The notes beneath the pieces are model-generated. The model saw only the letters and a list, made by a program, of their open reading frames with translations, did no database searches and was not told where the DNA came from. 64,000 nucleotides of DNA, from the NCBI GenBank assembly GCA_007695305.1, contig REEA01000064.1:1-64000 (forward strand), given 5' to 3'. The stretch's first letter is position 1. The number at the start of each line of letters is the position of its first letter. Positions 63,721 to 64,000 of this stretch are shown piece after piece. The DNA is from Bacteroidia bacterium. Its GTDB lineage: Bacteria; Bacteroidota; Bacteroidia; Bacteroidales; UBA7960. A program made the translations under genes and the position numbers.

Positions 63721-64000
63721 TCAAGTCTGCTCATCCTTTTTCTCATCATGATCACTTCTTCTGTACGGATAAGGGATCTCGTCCCCGGTACTGTCTTCAC
63801 TTTCTTTTTCATCGGGTTTATCCGAAACCATTTCACCTTCATCTTCTTTATTTTCAGTCATTTTCTGAGCCTTTCCTGCCGGGCTTTTGTCTGCTTCGGG
63901 ATCCATCTCCTTAACCTCGTTCTCAATGGTGGATGAATATCGGTGGATTTCCGAATTGATCTCCCTCTGCACCTTTTTTACTTCATTCATGCCCCGGCCT
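63721..64000 (-). CDS. TatA/TatB-like protein, C-terminal part cut by window edge
   Basis: The first 30 visible residues after GRG, MNEVKKVQREINSEIHRYSS then TIENEVKEMD, match the amphipathic helix of Bacteroidota TatA (usually ...GLGRGMxEFK...). The rest is an acidic, Lys-rich tail. The frame stays open to the window edge (GRG precedes the Met), so the membrane helix is probably outside and the ATG at 63990 is likely internal. TatA forms the pore of the twin-arginine export system. The identification rests on a short stretch. Confidence 0.6.
   Translation of the reverse strand, partial: GRGMNEVKKVQREINSEIHRYSSTIENEVKEMDPEADKSPAGKAQKMTENKEDEGEMVSDKPDEKESEDSTGDEIPYPYRRSDHDEKKDEQT

Overview
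The window is chromosomal DNA of a Bacteroidota (Bacteroidetes) bacterium, most likely a free-living, Bacteroidales-like member. The evidence is a SusC-type TonB receptor with an N-terminal carboxypeptidase-regulatory domain, type IX secretion (T9SS) parts (PorQ, a PorE-like OmpA protein, a secreted protein with a C-terminal sorting domain), FloA/NfeD, a PUR-type DUF3276 protein, a long NusB, a GH3-like adenylating enzyme, and repeated TAnnTTTG -7 promoter boxes, often without a Shine-Dalgarno sequence. There is no prophage, CRISPR array, rRNA or recognisable tRNA gene.

Layout. 0.5-5 kb: a GltS-type glutamate/Na+ symporter, a badly decayed IS66 transposase, and a TonB-dependent receptor with a ZnuD-like plug, closed by a strong terminator. 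5-10.6 kb (minus strand): a secreted beta-propeller protein with a T9SS tail, an S41 peptidase lipoprotein and an outer-membrane barrel protein. 10.9-14.5 kb (plus): rlmN, a GH3-like enzyme and two single-domain LytTR regulators. A 136-bp palindromic element lies between the LytTR genes, and a second, inverted copy lies 9.6 kb away. 14.8-20.2 kb: a periplasmic Cache-domain protein with no output domain, a CAP lipoprotein, a pullulanase lipoprotein and hsp20. 20.6-31.9 kb (minus): methyltransferase, GNAT and class III aminotransferase; rarA, a Ste24-type M48 protease and a VWA-like membrane protein; floA-nfeD; a periplasmic M48 lipoprotein; plsY. 31.9-38.3 kb: prmA, tpiA, an OppB/DppB-type permease and a duplicated DUF1599 protein, diverging from folP-cdaA-GlcNAc kinase. 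38.4-44 kb (minus): a tRNA-maturation cluster (miaA, a PRiA4_ORF3-like protein, cca, a Sua5/YrdC protein), then a glycosyltransferase and dapD. 44-47 kb (plus): ruvX, def, an M16 peptidase and an O-methyltransferase. 47-53.7 kb (minus): a barrel protein, a subtilase overlapping porQ, coaE, a YbbR protein, yajC and nusB. 53.9-64 kb: a PUR protein, a WaaP-like kinase, a DEAD-box helicase, GNAT, a UbiA prenyltransferase, pyrF, prfA, purM, a PorE-like protein and the C-terminal part of a TatA-like protein cut by the window edge.

Most of the window is housekeeping. The least explained features are the two-copy palindromic element, the solo LytTR pair with a self-regulatory-looking direct repeat, the tandem Cache protein without an output domain, the related low-complexity repeats in three intergenic gaps, and the PRiA4_ORF3-like protein embedded in a tRNA-processing operon. 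I did not find a clearly new multi-gene system.
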